A DNA stretch of 64,000 bases from UA16 sp965661575 (GTDB lineage Bacteria; Bacteroidota; Bacteroidia; Flavobacteriales_D; Sanyastnellaceae). Shown here one piece after another: positions 25,000 through 34,258 of this stretch (its first letter is position 1; the number at the start of each line of letters is the position of its first letter). The DNA is taken from positions 38,483 to 102,482 of the forward strand of contig CBFIEJ010000003.1 in the NCBI GenBank assembly GCA_965661575.1, read 5' to 3'. Position numbers and translations under genes: made by a program. The notes under the pieces were generated by a model that ran no database searches, had not been told where the DNA came from, and was given only the letters and a program-made list of their open reading frames with translations.

Positions 25000-27762
25000 A
25001 TGTTCAGAATCTTACCACAAAAACGCATCGTCAAGCGTCAAAGCGCCCCGACGCGACCGCGGAATACCTTGCTTTTTGTGCTGCTCGCAATCGGAGCCCT
25101 AGCCACTCAAGCGCGCAATAGCGAAGCGCTAGCAGCCCACGCGATGGGAGGAGAAGTGGTCTATGAATACCTTGGTGGAGGAGATTTTGAAATCTCCTTG
25201 ATTTTTTACCGAGAATGCTTTGGAAACGTCCAGCCCTTTGGCTGGCAAAATGGCGGAACAAATCTGGATCCCGAGATTCAACTGGGCATTTTTGAAGGCA
25301 ACAATCCGTTCAACATTTACACAGTTGACCTCGATATAACCTCCATTGAACCCCTCGAAACTGTACTTGAAAACCCGTGCGGAAACTTGCCAGAAGACTT
25401 GTGCATGCAGCGGCTAGAATATTCAATTGTCGTCAACCTCCCGCCCAGTGCGATTGGTTATGACCTTATCTTCCAACGTTGTTGCCGCAACCCAGGAATT
25501 TCGAACCTTCCCAATCCAGGAGACATCGGAATTACGCTCACCACGCAAATACCTCCGTTTGTCGATGACTCGAGTCCCAACAGCAGCCCAACCTTCAACA
25601 CCTACCCTCCCGAAGCCATCTGCACCAACTTTGATTTCTTTCTAGATCAAGGGGCAACTGACGCTGACGGTGACTCGTTGAGCTATGCATTTTGCACGCC
25701 TCTCAATGGTGGAAGTACGGATAATCCATCACCTGCTCCTTCTGCTGCCTCGACATTCAATGAAATTCCTTGGGGAGCAGGATTCGAAGCGTTGGACCCC
25801 ATCCCCTCCGCCCCACCTTTCGACATAGACCCTGAGACCGGAGCAATCACCGGATTTCCAACGACTCCTGGTGCTTACGTGATTGGCATTTGCGTCTCAG
25901 AATATCGGGACGGCGAATTGTTGAGCACGGTCATGCGAGATTTTCAGTTCAATGTGGTCATGTGCGACCCCACAATCATATCAGCGGCGCAACCGCAGTC
26001 AACCGATCAATACTGCATTGGAGAAACCATCGCGTTTTTCGAAAACTCAGTAGGAGCTCAAGAACTGCTCTGGGACTTTGGCGTGGACGGCATCGAAACA
26101 GACATCAGTTTTGATGCAGCCCCTACTTATACCTATCCCGACACGGGAACCTACGAAGTCATGCTGATTGCCAACCCCTCGTGGCCCTGTGCAGACACTT
26201 CTAGCCAGGTGTTTTACATCTACGAGCCCATTGATCTGGAAATCGAGTTGAATGACTTTGCATGTTTAGGTGGCACAGAAGCCTTTGACCTTTCGGTGAA
26301 CGGCGAATTCACAGGAAATACCAATATCACGTGGACTTTTCCAGGAGGTCTACCCGCCAGCTCCAATCTCGAAAGCCCGGGCTGGGTCACATTCGCAAAT
26401 GAAGAAAATTGGACCGTAACAGCGGTAGCAGAACATTATGGCTGTGTGTCAAACCAAACCTTTGACTGGGTTGCACCAGCCGATCCTGTTGCAGACATCG
26501 CGGACCAGTCCTCTTTTTGTGAAGGCTACACTTTTGACTTCGACAACCTTTCTGCGAACGATGAGAGCTGGATTTGGGACTTTGGTGTCACTGGAGAGGA
26601 GGATGTTTCATTTGACCAGTCCCCAACCTTTACCTACCCGTATCCGGGAATCTTTGAAGTCGAACTGATCGTATCTGCCCCGTACACCTGCAACGATACC
26701 GCTTTTGCGACGGTGGAGATATTCCCTGAAATTGATCCGGCCTTCACCATTCCTGACCCTGAATGCTTTTCGACCAACAACTTCACACTGGCCCCTATTT
26801 TCACCAACCAGCCTGAAACCCAATACACATGGGATTTTGGAGGTGAGACAACCAGTGCAAACGTGTCCAACGGAACAGTGAACAACTTGTCTTATGCAGA
26901 ACCCGGAACATACACAGTAGAGGTTACGGCAACAGCGAACGGATGTGAAGTCACCGCCGCGGAAGATGTTTGGGTCATTACCGATCCCTCCATCAATTTT
27001 CAAGCTGGCCCTTCCACCGGTTGTCCTCCTCATTCAGTCAGTTTCATCAATGGAAGTCAAACAGAGACGGCTACAACTTACGAATGGCAATTCGGCGATG
27101 GAACGAGTTCTGTTGCCGCAAGTCCCAATCATATTTATGAGACTTCCGGTGACTTCTCGGTGACCCTATTGATGAATGCAGGTGGATTTTGCAGTCAAGA
27201 ATTGCTATTGACCCAAAACAACATCATCCAAGTCCTTGATGTACCACAAGCAGGTTTTGACATCACGCCCAATGAGGTAAACATTCTCGATCCGACTGTT
27301 GAATTCGAAACGCTCAGCTCAAATGGGATCGATTGTTTCTATAATTTCGGAGATGGCGGATCTTCTAGCGATTGCTTTGGCACCTACACGTATAGTGATG
27401 GCGGACTTTTTGAAGTGACTCAAACCGTTATCAATGCCGCTGGATGCAGCAGCACAGCAACGGGAGAAGTCGCGGTTGCCGGAGATGTCTTCTATGCCCC
27501 GAACAGCTTCACTCCAAACAACGATGGCGTGAACGACGTATGGATTCCCGTGGCCCTTGGCATCACCTCTTACCGTTTGCAAATTTTCAACCGGTGGGGA
27601 GAACAGGTTTGGATGACAATGGACGCCCAACTCCCGTGGCTCGGGAACACGCAGGATGGTAGTCACTTCTTGCCAGATGGTCTTTATCATTACAGTGTGA
27701 AAGTAGAGGACCAACTGAAGTATCCGCGAACCTATTCTGGCTCAATTCAACTGCTCCGCTAA
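25000..27762 (+). CDS. PKD-domain surface protein with T9SS type B (gliding-type) C-terminus
   Basis: The 920-residue secreted protein begins with a long basic N-region and a hydrophobic segment (residues 24-45). A start such as AHAMGGEVVYEYLGGGDFEISLIFYRECFG (residues 46 onward) is shared by a family of gliding-associated proteins. Several PKD/Ig-like beta domains follow with repeated WDFG turns (LLWDFGVDG, WIWDFGVTG, YTWDFGGET, YEWQFGDGT). The last 90 residues are the T9SS type B sorting domain (YAPNSFTPNNDGVNDVWIP, FNRWGEQVW, DGLYHYSVKVED). It should be exported and retained at the cell surface, possibly as an adhesin. Confidence 0.92.
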   Translation: MFRILPQKRIVKRQSAPTRPRNTLLFVLLAIGALATQARNSEALAAHAMGGEVVYEYLGGGDFEISLIFYRECFGNVQPFGWQNGGTNLDPEIQLGIFEGNNPFNIYTVDLDITSIEPLETVLENPCGNLPEDLCMQRLEYSIVVNLPPSAIGYDLIFQRCCRNPGISNLPNPGDIGITLTTQIPPFVDDSSPNSSPTFNTYPPEAICTNFDFFLDQGATDADGDSLSYAFCTPLNGGSTDNPSPAPSAASTFNEIPWGAGFEALDPIPSAPPFDIDPETGAITGFPTTPGAYVIGICVSEYRDGELLSTVMRDFQFNVVMCDPTIISAAQPQSTDQYCIGETIAFFENSVGAQELLWDFGVDGIETDISFDAAPTYTYPDTGTYEVMLIANPSWPCADTSSQVFYIYEPIDLEIELNDFACLGGTEAFDLSVNGEFTGNTNITWTFPGGLPASSNLESPGWVTFANEENWTVTAVAEHYGCVSNQTFDWVAPADPVADIADQSSFCEGYTFDFDNLSANDESWIWDFGVTGEEDVSFDQSPTFTYPYPGIFEVELIVSAPYTCNDTAFATVEIFPEIDPAFTIPDPECFSTNNFTLAPIFTNQPETQYTWDFGGETTSANVSNGTVNNLSYAEPGTYTVEVTATANGCEVTAAEDVWVITDPSINFQAGPSTGCPPHSVSFINGSQTETATTYEWQFGDGTSSVAASPNHIYETSGDFSVTLLMNAGGFCSQELLLTQNNIIQVLDVPQAGFDITPNEVNILDPTVEFETLSSNGIDCFYNFGDGGSSSDCFGTYTYSDGGLFEVTQTVINAAGCSSTATGEVAVAGDVFYAPNSFTPNNDGVNDVWIPVALGITSYRLQIFNRWGEQVWMTMDAQLPWLGNTQDGSHFLPDGLYHYSVKVEDQLKYPRTYSGSIQLLR

Positions 27763-27784
27763 CCAAGAGAAAAAATCAATTTCG

Positions 27785-27834
27785 TGTCCTCAGGACAAAA
27801 TGTTTTGGATAAACACATCCGTCGAATATATTAG
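27785..27834 (+). promoter_or_regulatory. Promoter with adjacent 13-bp palindrome for the PUR-alpha-like gene
   Basis: TTTTG at 27803-27807, a 19-nt spacer, and TATATTAG at 27827-27834 fit the Bacteroidota TTTG / TAnnTTTG promoter with one mismatch. Initiation is expected near 27840, about 13 nt before the start codon. The perfect dyad TGTCCT-C-AGGACA (27785-27797) ends 5 nt upstream of the -33 element and is well placed as an operator. Confidence 0.5.
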
Positions 27835-27853
27835 CATCAATAAGTTCGGCAAT

Positions 27854-28273
27854 ATGAGCGACCATAGCAACAGAGATGAAATTTTTTCAAAGCCCGTGCG
27901 AGCAGGCAAACGGACGTACTTTTTTGACGTAAAGGCGACGCGTGGTCGAGATTTATACATGACCATAACAGAAAGCAAGCGCCGATTTGACGATGAAGGC
28001 AATGTTCATTATCAAAAGCATAAAATCTTCCTCTACCGTGAAGACTTTCAAAATTTCGAAGAGGGATTTGTAGCAGCTGTGGAAAAAATCGACGAATTGA
28101 TGGCGACAGGAGAATACCGCGACCCCATCGCTGAGAGAGAGGCAAAATATGCCGCTGCAGACTCCATAGAAATGGATGCCACAACTGAAAGCTCCGAAGC
28201 TTCTACACCTGATGCTCCCGCGCACAGCGAAGCCAGCGAAGCCGCAGACGACATCAGCTTCGAAGATCTCTGA
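27854..28273 (+). CDS. DUF3276 / PUR-alpha-like nucleic-acid-binding protein
   Basis: The 139-residue protein has the PUR-fold domain common to Bacteroidota (residues 7-85: IFSKPVRAGKRTYFFDVKATRGRDLYMTITESKRR split across strands, KIFLYREDFQNFEEGF). An acidic Ser/Ala/Glu-rich tail follows. A homologue from Borrelia is known to bind DNA and RNA; the role in this phylum is poorly defined. ATG 27854 was chosen because the family begins here (DEIFSKPVRAG shortly after the start) and the promoter elements lie just upstream; the open frame to 27800 would span the promoter. Confidence 0.88.
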   Translation: MSDHSNRDEIFSKPVRAGKRTYFFDVKATRGRDLYMTITESKRRFDDEGNVHYQKHKIFLYREDFQNFEEGFVAAVEKIDELMATGEYRDPIAEREAKYAAADSIEMDATTESSEASTPDAPAHSEASEAADDISFEDL

Positions 28274-28582
28274 GGCAACCAGTACCTTCCAGACCAGAAG
28301 GGGCACCGGCACTTTTGGGGTGTATTCGATTCCGCTCTTATGCTGCGCATGTCGATTCACCGTAGGCGTTGAAAACTTTTGCTGAAAGCAAAATTGTGTC
28401 ACGTTATCTTTGGTGTGTTCAGGGCCTGAGCCAGACGTTTTTACTTTGAACCCTTTCGGCACCTCCTCAAGTTCGAAAGGCTTTCAAATGTTAAGTTGGC
28501 TTGACTCGTGAATGGTTTTCATACTAGATCTAAGGCGCGGTCGTTTCTTTGAAACGGTAGCAACTGAAAAACAAACGAAGCT
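28274..28582 (+). promoter_or_regulatory. Intergenic region upstream of parA with candidate promoter
   Basis: This 309-nt gap has no convincing gene on either strand. TATCTTTG at 28405-28412 is an exact TAnnTTTG box, with TTTTG ending at 28381 (23-nt spacer), so parA transcription may begin near 28418. A 7-bp hairpin TTTTGCT-GAA-AGCAAAA (28377-28393) overlaps the -33 element. A dyad CGTTTC-TTT-GAAACG (28542-28556) lies 27 nt before the parA start; its half-sites recall parS, but the spacing is wrong. Confidence 0.45.
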
Positions 28583-29395
28583 ATGGGCAAGGTCATCGCA
28601 ATTGCAAATCAAAAAGGAGGTGTCGGAAAGACAACAACAGCGATCAATTTAGGCGCTTGCTTTGCAGTGTTAGAATTCAAAACCCTGCTCATCGATGCAG
28701 ACCCACAAGCCAATGCCACTTCAGGACTAGGCATCGATCCAACCACCGTGGAATCTGGAACTTACGAAGCGCTACTCGGCGATGCCGCAGTAAAATCCTA
28801 CATCCAACCAACTTCAACACCGAACCTCGATGTTTTACCGGCCCGCATCGATTTGGTCGGAGCAGAAATTGAACTGATTTCAGTAGAAGAAAGAGAGCAT
28901 CAATTGCGGAAGTCAATTGAACAATTGAAGGACGATTATGACTTCATTCTCATCGATTGCTCTCCCAGTCTCGGCCTGATTACGATCAACTCTCTCACCG
29001 CGGCTGATTCAGTTCTCATCCCTGTTCAGTGTGAGTACTTCGCACTTGAAGGTCTAGGAAAGTTGTTGAATACCATCAAAATTGTTCAAAGCCAGCTGAA
29101 CGAAGCTCTGGATGTCGAAGGCATATTACTGACCATGTACGATACACGCTTGAGACTTGCCAATCAAGTGGTGGATGAGGTACGGACCCATTTTCAAGAC
29201 ATGGTCATGAAGACGGTCATTCACCGAAACACTAGACTTGGTGAAGCTCCAAGCTTCGGAGAGTCCATCATCATGCACGATGCGTCCTCAAAAGGATCTG
29301 TCAACTACCTGAATCTTGCACGTGAAATCCTTCAAAGGAATCGAATGACGCAATTGACGGATGACGAGAAAACCATTCCACTGACCAATCTTTAA
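28583..29395 (+). CDS. parA: Chromosome-partitioning ATPase ParA (Soj)
   Basis: ParA is the Walker-type ATPase that, with ParB and parS, segregates the chromosome. The 270-residue protein has the deviant Walker A motif NQKGGVGKTTTAINLG (residues 9-24), DADPQANATSGLG, and IDCSPSLGLITINSL. Length and absence of an N-terminal HTH domain fit chromosomal Soj rather than plasmid ParA. parB starts 14 nt downstream. Confidence 0.96.
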   Translation: MGKVIAIANQKGGVGKTTTAINLGACFAVLEFKTLLIDADPQANATSGLGIDPTTVESGTYEALLGDAAVKSYIQPTSTPNLDVLPARIDLVGAEIELISVEEREHQLRKSIEQLKDDYDFILIDCSPSLGLITINSLTAADSVLIPVQCEYFALEGLGKLLNTIKIVQSQLNEALDVEGILLTMYDTRLRLANQVVDEVRTHFQDMVMKTVIHRNTRLGEAPSFGESIIMHDASSKGSVNYLNLAREILQRNRMTQLTDDEKTIPLTNL

Positions 29396-29409
29396 AGAGA
29401 GCGTCTTCG

Positions 29410-30300
29410 ATGGCACAGAAACAAGCCTTGGGTAAGGGATTGGGCGCATTGCTCTCAGATGCTCCGAAACGTCCGGTAACAGCAAAAAGAGCTGACGCAC
29501 CGCCCATCATTGGAAAAATGGCAGGTAACATTGCATTGCTCACGATCAGCCAAATCGAAGCCAATGCGGACCAGCCAAGGAAAGACTTTGACGCCGAACC
29601 ACTTCAAGAATTAGCAACGAGCCTGCGAGAGTTGGGAATCATTCAGCCAATCACCGTGCACAAGGTTCGAGCCAATAAGTATCAGATCATCAGTGGAGAG
29701 AGGAGATTCCGTGCGGCGCAACTTGCGAATTTGGAGGAAATCCCCGCTTACATCAGAGAAGCCAACGATCAGACGTTACTCGAGATGGCTTTGGTCGAAA
29801 ACATCCAACGCGAGGACCTGCACTCCATCGAGATTGCAAAGTCTTTGGAAAGACTCATTGAAGAATGCAACCTCACTCACGAAGAACTTGGCGATCGTCT
29901 TGGAAAGAGCCGAAGCACAATCACCAATTACGTGCGACTTCTTCAGTTACCTGGTCCGATGCAAATTGCAGTGCGCACCAAGCAAATCAGCATGGGACAC
30001 GCGCGAGCATTGATTGCCATCGATGATGCCACTTGGCAAACCGATGTTTTCAATCGCATTGTCCGAGAAAATCTCTCCGTGCGGCAAGTCGAAGAACTGT
30101 CTCAAGTCAAGAAGAAAAAATCGCAAGCAAAGAAAAAGAGCCTTCTCACATTCGACGAGCAAAAAGTGCAAGCGGATCTGAGGTTGAAATTTGGACGGAA
30201 CATTCGTCTCAAAAGCGGAATCGATGGAAAAGGTAAAATCGAAATTCCTTATTCAACCGCGGAGGAACTTGATGCACTGCTTCAAATGTGGGACATTTAA
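29410..30300 (+). CDS. parB: Chromosome-partitioning protein ParB
   Basis: ParB is the CTPase clamp that binds parS. The 296-residue protein starts with the Soj-interacting KQALGKGLGALLSD. The ParB/Srx domain has QPRKDF, ELGIIQPITV and the CTP-binding GERRFRAA, and LVENIQREDLHSIEIA is present. The HTH domain with LGKSRSTITNYVRLLQLP follows. A C-terminal dimerisation segment carries the basic KKKKSQAKKKS linker. It is followed after one base by the ATG of the DUF5683 gene. Confidence 0.96.
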   Translation: MAQKQALGKGLGALLSDAPKRPVTAKRADAPPIIGKMAGNIALLTISQIEANADQPRKDFDAEPLQELATSLRELGIIQPITVHKVRANKYQIISGERRFRAAQLANLEEIPAYIREANDQTLLEMALVENIQREDLHSIEIAKSLERLIEECNLTHEELGDRLGKSRSTITNYVRLLQLPGPMQIAVRTKQISMGHARALIAIDDATWQTDVFNRIVRENLSVRQVEELSQVKKKKSQAKKKSLLTFDEQKVQADLRLKFGRNIRLKSGIDGKGKIEIPYSTAEELDALLQMWDI

Positions 30301-30301
30301 A

Positions 30302-30904
30302 ATGGCGCTTTGCTCGACAAATCGATCCGGGTACTTTTCGGTCATGACCTTTCTTGTGTTCACGATCAGTTTTCTTTTTGCGACAACTGTGCGGGCCAAC
30401 GTCATCGCTCATTGGCCAGCAGAAGTGAAACTGCAATCCGATACCACATTGACCGCAGCTCAATTGAAAGTCAGAAAGGCCACGCGTCTGGCATTGTTTA
30501 TACCCGGGGCCGGACAATTATCCAATCGGAATTACTTCAAAGCGGTTTGCGTCTGGGGCGGAATGGCCTACGGTGTCAACTACTTACTCGACAATACCCA
30601 AGATCTTCGGGACACACGCTCGGACCTCATTGATGCCATCAATCAAAATGCAGGATTCAACAGGATCAGCACATTGACCGAACGAGAAACCTATGACCAG
30701 CGATTCAGAGATATTTCGTGGCTCATCTTATTTGGCATTCATGGACTGTCCATTCTCGACGCTCATGTGAGCGCTAATCTCCAATCGTTTGATGTCTCCG
30801 AAGACCTATCCCTTCGCTGGGGCTTTGTGCGAATGCCCGATCAATCTGCTTTAGGACTCTCCTTGAATTGGCGTCCTCAACCAAAAACGACCCCACATCT
30901 TTAA
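30302..30904 (+). CDS. DUF5683 family envelope protein
   Basis: The 200-residue protein begins one base after the parB stop. A signal-anchor segment (MTFLVFTISFLFATTVRAN, about residues 15-33) is followed by a charged stretch and the DUF5683 core: RLALFIPGAGQLSNRNYFKA, a hydrophobic VWGGMAYGVNYLL, a predicted helical region and SWLILFGIHGLSILDAHV. DUF5683 genes often sit after parB in Bacteroidota, but no function is established. Upstream starts in the same frame lie within parB. Confidence 0.82.
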   Translation: MALCSTNRSGYFSVMTFLVFTISFLFATTVRANVIAHWPAEVKLQSDTTLTAAQLKVRKATRLALFIPGAGQLSNRNYFKAVCVWGGMAYGVNYLLDNTQDLRDTRSDLIDAINQNAGFNRISTLTERETYDQRFRDISWLILFGIHGLSILDAHVSANLQSFDVSEDLSLRWGFVRMPDQSALGLSLNWRPQPKTTPHL

Positions 30905-30917
30905 TCATTTTCTTCCT

Positions 30918-32519
30918 ATGCCCATCCCGCAATTGCTTCCTTGGATTATGCTCGTCGCACTTTTGCTGGTGCATGTTATTTTTCTGTCAAAGCTTTTCGA
31001 AAAAGCGGGTGCTACTGGATGGCATGGATTCCTGCCGGGACTGAACTACTGGACGTGGCTCAAAATCATTGGCAGGCCATGGTATTGGATTATCCTGCTC
31101 GTGATCCCGGGAATAAACCTTCTAATGCTTGTTATCATGCAAGTGGAGTTGGGCATCGCTTTCAACCAACGTTCTACGGCTGAACAGTGGAAAATCGGCG
31201 CCCTGCCCTGGGTCTTCATCCCTCTCCTCAGTCGCAGCAATGCATCCTACAGTGGACGACGAGATTGGACGAAAGAGAAGAAATCCGTTTTTAGAGACTG
31301 GAGCGAATCCATTCTCTGGGCGCTGGTTGTTGCAACAATTGTTCGAACCTTCGTTTTTGAAGCATTTACCATTCCTACTGCTTCAATGGAGGGGAGCATG
31401 TTGGTTGGAGATTATTTGTATGTCAGTAAAACAGCATATGGCGCAAAAGCACCTCAAACTCCTGTTTCCATTCCCTTGATTCACAATGTAATACCCGGGG
31501 GAATGACCCCGAGTTATCTCGAGTGGTTTTCCCTGCCCTTCACCCGGCTCCCGGGAATTCGCAGCGTCAAACGTTATGATGCCGTCGTATTTAATTTTCC
31601 CCACGGCGACACCATTGTTGTTGATCCCAACCTTGCCGGACACGATTATTACGGAATTCTGCGGCGAGAAGGAATCGCGAGTGCCTCAGGCAGCATTGAA
31701 AATTATCTTCAAGCCCCCGATCGTTACAATGCACAGGCGCGTGAAAAATTGTCAAAGCGTTACGGCATCAAGAAACGTCCCCTCGACAAAACTGAAAACT
31801 ATGTCAAGCGTTGCGTAGGACTGCCCGGCGAAACCATCTCTGTGATTGATGGCTTACTGCACATCGACGGAGAAGCGATCGAACCTCCAGCAGGTGTACA
31901 ATATGAGTACAATACCACCTTCAAATCCCAACTTGACGCGCGTCGCGCCATTGCAGGACTCGAACTCACCAATGTTGACCTTGGTCCCGCAAAGATGAAT
32001 GGAGATGCCGTGGAAGTGATCATGGCACTGACAGACGCCGAAGTTGACGCCCTCAACCGAGGTGACCTCGCCAAATCCGTGACTCGTATGGACGTCTCTT
32101 CTCGTCGAGGGTCACTCGAAATGTTTCCAAATGTTTCGAGTGCTGAATTTGATCAGTGGGATCCCGACAATGTTGGCCCCATACGACTCCCCCACCAAGG
32201 ATTGGAAGTAGAACTCGACGTCCGCAATCTGGCATTGTACAGAAGGGCGATCACAACCTATGAAGGACACGAGCTTGAGGAGCGCGAAGGGGAAATCTTG
32301 ATTGATGGTGAAGTTCGAAAAACCTACACATTTGAACTCAATTATTACTGGATGATGGGCGATAACCGACATAGATCGGCCGACTCTCGAATGTGGGGAT
32401 TCGTGCCCGAAACGCATGTTGTCGGCCACGCTTCTTTCATCTGGTTTTCAAAACAAAATGAAGCTCAGCACGGTGAAAGCAAAATTCGATGGAATCGCAT
32501 GTTCCGATCGGTGAAATGA
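30918..32519 (+). CDS. lepB: Signal peptidase I (extended Bacteroidota form)
   Basis: LepB cleaves Sec signal peptides on the outer face of the inner membrane. The 533-residue protein has an N-terminal DUF5684-like membrane domain of three hydrophobic segments (residues 8-110), then the S26 peptidase. The catalytic Ser is at about 156 in FTIPTASMEGSML, and the Lys at about 297 in YVKRCVGLPGETI. The C-terminal box MMGDNRHRSADSRMWGFVP is intact. A roughly 200-residue insertion between the Lys box and that final box is typical of the phylum. wbqC begins within the stop codon (ATGA). Confidence 0.95.
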   Translation: MPIPQLLPWIMLVALLLVHVIFLSKLFEKAGATGWHGFLPGLNYWTWLKIIGRPWYWIILLVIPGINLLMLVIMQVELGIAFNQRSTAEQWKIGALPWVFIPLLSRSNASYSGRRDWTKEKKSVFRDWSESILWALVVATIVRTFVFEAFTIPTASMEGSMLVGDYLYVSKTAYGAKAPQTPVSIPLIHNVIPGGMTPSYLEWFSLPFTRLPGIRSVKRYDAVVFNFPHGDTIVVDPNLAGHDYYGILRREGIASASGSIENYLQAPDRYNAQAREKLSKRYGIKKRPLDKTENYVKRCVGLPGETISVIDGLLHIDGEAIEPPAGVQYEYNTTFKSQLDARRAIAGLELTNVDLGPAKMNGDAVEVIMALTDAEVDALNRGDLAKSVTRMDVSSRRGSLEMFPNVSSAEFDQWDPDNVGPIRLPHQGLEVELDVRNLALYRRAITTYEGHELEEREGEILIDGEVRKTYTFELNYYWMMGDNRHRSADSRMWGFVPETHVVGHASFIWFSKQNEAQHGESKIRWNRMFRSVK

Positions 32520-33154
32520 CGGCAGTACTGCCAATGACCCCCTTCCCACCGATGCATTGGTGGCATCTCGCTACCAATGGCGATGGTTTTGTCTATGAAC
32601 CGGCAGAAGACTTTCGTCGTCAAACGATGCGCAATCGAATGGTCATCAGTGGGCCACAGGGAAAAACAATTCTATCATTTCCGGTCCAATCCAATGCAGA
32701 GCAAACTGCGCTTCCGCTATTGTCTGCTCACATCTCCCCAAGTCACTCTTTTCGAACCTTACAATCTGCTTACGGAGGCGCACCTTTCTTTGAGCATTTC
32801 GAGGATGAACTGCGAACAATGTGGCTCAAATATTTGCCCAACCATGGAGCTGAAGTGAAACCATTGAAAGCGTTCAATGCGGCCACAATTGAGTGGGTTG
32901 CAGAGCTATGCAAATGGACTGTGATTCCAGATTCAATCGAAGTTCCGGAGTTCAGCGCATCCTCAAAGGACCTGCGAGACAAGCACAGGCTTGCAGGACG
33001 TGGCTGGAACTTCAGTCGTTACACTCAAATTTTTGAGGGTTCCAATGGCTTTGTACCGGGATGTTCCATTTTGGATGCACTCATGACGCTTGGCCCAAGT
33101 GCGGTGCGAGAACAAATTAATTTTCTCGCAACGGAAGCGCCTAACTCGAACTAA
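32516..33154 (+). CDS. WbqC family protein
   Basis: The 212-residue protein matches the WbqC-like family (MTPFPPMHWW opening, RNRMVISGPQGKTILSFPV, TLQSAYGGAPFFEHFEDEL, GCSILDALMTLGP). WbqC was named from an O-antigen cluster; its biochemical role is unproven. ATG 32516 overlaps the lepB stop as ATGA, indicating coupling; a further in-frame ATG at 32489 lies inside lepB. Its TAA stop is embedded in the TAAATTTG box used by gcvT. Confidence 0.88.
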   Translation: MTAVLPMTPFPPMHWWHLATNGDGFVYEPAEDFRRQTMRNRMVISGPQGKTILSFPVQSNAEQTALPLLSAHISPSHSFRTLQSAYGGAPFFEHFEDELRTMWLKYLPNHGAEVKPLKAFNAATIEWVAELCKWTVIPDSIEVPEFSASSKDLRDKHRLAGRGWNFSRYTQIFEGSNGFVPGCSILDALMTLGPSAVREQINFLATEAPNSN

Positions 33155-33159
33155 ATTTG
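33152..33159 (+). promoter_or_regulatory. TAnnTTTG -7 box overlapping the wbqC stop, 4 nt before gcvT
   Basis: TAAATTTG is an exact TAnnTTTG match whose first three bases are the TAA stop codon of the WbqC gene. TCGC then separates it from the gcvT ATG. This predicts a leaderless gcvT transcript independent of the lepB-wbqC operon. Confidence 0.5.
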
Positions 33160-33163
33160 TCGC

Positions 33164-34258
33164 ATGATTGAATCCTCTGTCCAGAATAAGAAAACGGCTT
33201 TGCATCAGAACCACCTGGAGGCCGGGGCCAAAATGGTGCCCTTTGCTGGTTTTGATATGCCTGTTTCATACGCCGGGCTCGTGCAAGAGCATCACGCGGT
33301 TCGAAATTCATGCGGCATGTTTGATGTGTCGCACATGGGCGAATTCCGAATAAAAGGCCCTGAAGCATTAGAATTGATCCAATGGATCACCTCCAATGAT
33401 GCGAGCAAACTCCATCCCGGAAAAGTCCAGTACAGCTGCATGCCAAATGGAAAAGGTGGTATCGTTGACGATTTATTGATTTACTGCCTCAGTCCAACAG
33501 AATTTATGCTTGTGGTCAATGCTTCCAATCGGAAGAAAGACTGGGACTGGATCGCATCTCAGAATCAATGGAATGCTGATGTCACCGATGAATCTGAAGA
33601 GTGGTCCCTCATCGCCGTTCAAGGGCCTGAGGCCTCACAATACTTGCAGCCCATTGTGAAGGAAGCAGGCATCAATGAAATGAGCTACTATACCTTTCAG
33701 AATGCCACCATCCATGAAAAGCCCGTCTTACTGAGCGCCACGGGTTACACGGGCGCCGGAGGTTTCGAAATCTACTTGCCAAATGATCAAGCTAGTGGTG
33801 TCTGGAAATCACTCCTTGACGCAGGTGTTGAGCCATGCGGATTGGGCGCAAGAGACACGCTGCGCATGGAAGCGGGATTCTGTTTGTATGGAAACGACAT
33901 CGACGACAACACATCTCCCATAGCGGCCGGCCTCGGTTGGATAACAAAATTTACGCATGCTTTTGTTGATTCCGAGCGGTTTGAAAAAGAGAAGGAGGAA
34001 GGCTCGAGGCAACTACTCCGAGGGCTGATGCTCCAAGAGCGAGGCATTCCACGCCAGGGTTATGCAATCGAATCAGCAACAGGAGAAGTGATTGGTCATA
34101 TTACGAGTGGCACACAATCTCCAACGCTTGGCCAAGGAATCGCGATGGGTTACATCCAAAGGGATTACGCGGGCTTGAAAGAAACCGTTTGGATCCGCAT
34201 CCGTAAAAAAACCATTCCAGCTAGAGTGATGCGCCCCGGATTTTTACCGAAAGGATGA
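33164..34258 (+). CDS. gcvT: Aminomethyltransferase (glycine cleavage T protein)
   Basis: GcvT transfers the methylene carbon from the aminomethyl-lipoyl H protein to tetrahydrofolate. The 364-residue protein shows the family order: MVPFAGFDMPVSYAG, GMFDVSHMGEF, NGKGGIVDDLLIY, TGYTGAGGFEIYL, GARDTLRMEAGFCLYGND and TSGTQSPTLGQGIAMGY, with the catalytic Asp in the VDDL segment. No other gcv genes are in the window. The stop overlaps the ATG of a 31-codon ORF. Confidence 0.96.
   Translation: MIESSVQNKKTALHQNHLEAGAKMVPFAGFDMPVSYAGLVQEHHAVRNSCGMFDVSHMGEFRIKGPEALELIQWITSNDASKLHPGKVQYSCMPNGKGGIVDDLLIYCLSPTEFMLVVNASNRKKDWDWIASQNQWNADVTDESEEWSLIAVQGPEASQYLQPIVKEAGINEMSYYTFQNATIHEKPVLLSATGYTGAGGFEIYLPNDQASGVWKSLLDAGVEPCGLGARDTLRMEAGFCLYGNDIDDNTSPIAAGLGWITKFTHAFVDSERFEKEKEEGSRQLLRGLMLQERGIPRQGYAIESATGEVIGHITSGTQSPTLGQGIAMGYIQRDYAGLKETVWIRIRKKTIPARVMRPGFLPKG

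Noticed and set aside
28542..28556. parS-like dyad CGTTTC-TTT-GAAACG upstream of parA
   Set aside because: The half-site GTTTC matches parS, but the arms are separated by three bases with no central CACGTG, so ParB would not be expected to bind it as parS.
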